Part shown: one piece after another, positions 63,244-64,000 of the stretch
How the letters are laid out: each line of letters starts with the position of its first letter
Position numbering within the stretch: position 1 is the first letter of the stretch
Assembly: GCF_016464385.1 (NCBI RefSeq)
Contig: NZ_JADMLH010000006.1
Span: forward strand, 372,001 to 436,000
Reading direction: 5' to 3'
From: Nucisporomicrobium flavum
Lineage (GTDB): Bacteria > Actinomycetota > Actinomycetes > Mycobacteriales > Micromonosporaceae
Length of the DNA stretch: 64,000 nt
Notes under the pieces: model-generated
What the model was told of the DNA's origin: nothing
The model's database searches: none
The model's input: only the letters and a program-made list of their open reading frames with translations
Translations under genes and position numbers: made by a program

Positions 63244-64000
63244 ATGCTGCGACGGCCTCCCACGGACTACGCCACGATCGCCGCCGAGGCCGAGGTGCGC
63301 CCGATCCCGGAGCTGCTGCGGGACAACGCCCGCGGCCCCGGCGACCGGCCGGCGTTCGCCGACGACCGGCGCTCGGTCACCTGGGCACAGGTCGAGGCGG
63401 ACTCGGCCCGGCTGGCCGTTGCGCTGGGGGTGCGGCGCGGCGAGCGCGTCGCCTTCGTGGTCGACCACGGTGTGGACCTGGCCGAGGCCGTGCTGGCCAC
63501 GGTGCGCGCCGGTGCCGTCGGCGTTCCGCTGACCCCGAACGGCACCGACGGCGAACTCGCCGCCCTGCTCGCCGACTGCGACCCGGCCGCCGTGGTGGCC
63601 GACGAACGGCACCACGCCCGGATCGCCCGCCTCTGCGCACGGCCGGTGCGGCTTCTCACCCCGGACGTCGCCGGCGCGCCCACGGCTGCCGTACCCCCCG
63701 ACGATCTGGGCCTGGACGAGCCGGCCTTCATCCTCTACACCTCCGGGACCACCGGTGCGCCCAAGGGCGCGGTCTCCACCCAGCGAGCCGCGCTGTGGTC
63801 AGCGTTCACCTGTTACCTGCCGCTGCTGGGCCTGCACGCCGGCGACCGCCTGCTCTGGCCGCTGCCCATGGCGCACAGCTTCGCCCACTCGCTGTGCGTG
63901 CTCGGGGTGACGGCGGCGGGCGCCAGTGCCCGGATCGTCGACGCGCCCACCCCGGCCACCGTCGCCCGGCTGGTCACCGAGGAACGTCCCACCGTTCTCG
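63244..64000 (+). CDS. AMP-dependent acyl-CoA synthetase/ligase, C-terminus outside window
   Basis: The plus-strand frame from ATG 63244 runs open to the window edge (252 residues). The N-terminal domain of an adenylate-forming enzyme is clear: VRPIPELLRDNARGPGDRPA, WAQVEADSARLAVAL, the A3 phosphate loop YTSGTTGAPKGAV and PLPMAHSFAHSL. It activates a carboxylic acid with ATP for transfer to CoA or a carrier protein. It is divergent from lon with a 182-base gap whose lon-proximal part holds the HAIR box. Fatty-acid CoA ligase, or a loading enzyme of a neighbouring cluster, are both possible. Confidence 0.85.
   Translation, partial: MLRRPPTDYATIAAEAEVRPIPELLRDNARGPGDRPAFADDRRSVTWAQVEADSARLAVALGVRRGERVAFVVDHGVDLAEAVLATVRAGAVGVPLTPNGTDGELAALLADCDPAAVVADERHHARIARLCARPVRLLTPDVAGAPTAAVPPDDLGLDEPAFILYTSGTTGAPKGAVSTQRAALWSAFTCYLPLLGLHAGDRLLWPLPMAHSFAHSLCVLGVTAAGASARIVDAPTPATVARLVTEERPTVL

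Overview
The window is about 72% GC chromosomal DNA with GTG/ATG starts, frequent 4-bp stop/start overlaps and typical actinobacterial gene families (F420-type LLM oxidoreductase, AfsR-like SARP regulator, secreted GH6/GH54/GH95 enzymes with ricin-type lectin domains, HspR-type box at lon). A filamentous actinomycete, most likely of the Micromonosporaceae, fits best. This is an inference from style and gene content. No rRNA, tRNA, insertion sequence or CRISPR array was seen.

Region 1 (1-15.8 kb) is a probable diterpenoid biosynthetic cluster. A GGPP-type polyprenyl synthase, a class II cyclase with a DSDD motif and a class I terpene synthase with DExxxD and NDxxSxxxE motifs form the core. Four cytochromes P450, an O-methyltransferase, an LLM oxidoreductase, an OYE/dienoyl-CoA-reductase-like flavoenzyme, three SnoaL-like proteins and two VOC proteins surround it. 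One P450 lacks the usual I-helix acid/threonine pair. The same short element (GCAA...GAGAAG) lies 33-83 bases before six gene starts, always pointing at the gene, so the cluster is probably co-regulated.

Region 2 (15.8-45.9 kb) is a plant-cell-wall and deoxysugar locus. It starts with two tandem FadR-type GntR regulators, followed by a CUT1 sugar ABC operon (binding protein, two permeases, an enolase-superfamily dehydratase, an aldo/keto reductase) that diverges from an alcohol dehydrogenase and a KduD-like SDR. Next comes an oxidative L-fucose set: lactonase, CUT2 ABC transporter and L-fuconate dehydratase with the complete catalytic set, divergent from a third GntR. Secreted hydrolases follow: a beta-helix protein (possibly GH141-like), a GH54 arabinofuranosidase, a feruloyl-type esterase, a GH95 alpha-L-fucosidase, a GH6 cellulase with its LacI/CebR-like regulator, and a GH127/146 beta-L-arabinofuranosidase. 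Five of the secreted enzymes carry ricin-type lectin modules. A box reading GAC[A/G]TCA[T/C]ACGT occurs at four promoters of this locus (GntR1, the sugar ABC/ADH divergent region, the beta-helix gene and the alpha-fucosidase gene), suggesting one GntR regulon that joins extracellular fucoside release to uptake and oxidation.

Region 3 (45.9-64 kb) is mixed: an MMPL exporter with an 11-bp direct repeat in its leader, an AfsR/SARP-like regulator, a secreted serpin, a protein fusing a degenerate NadM-like domain to a methyltransferase, a damaged MaoC-like gene, a rifampin phosphotransferase with its TetR gene and an upstream palindrome, a lysine-rich histone-H1-like protein carrying a fresh 180-bp internal duplication, a VOC protein, an FGGY sugar kinase, Lon protease with a HAIR-type operator, and the start of an acyl-CoA-synthetase-type AMP ligase cut by the window edge.
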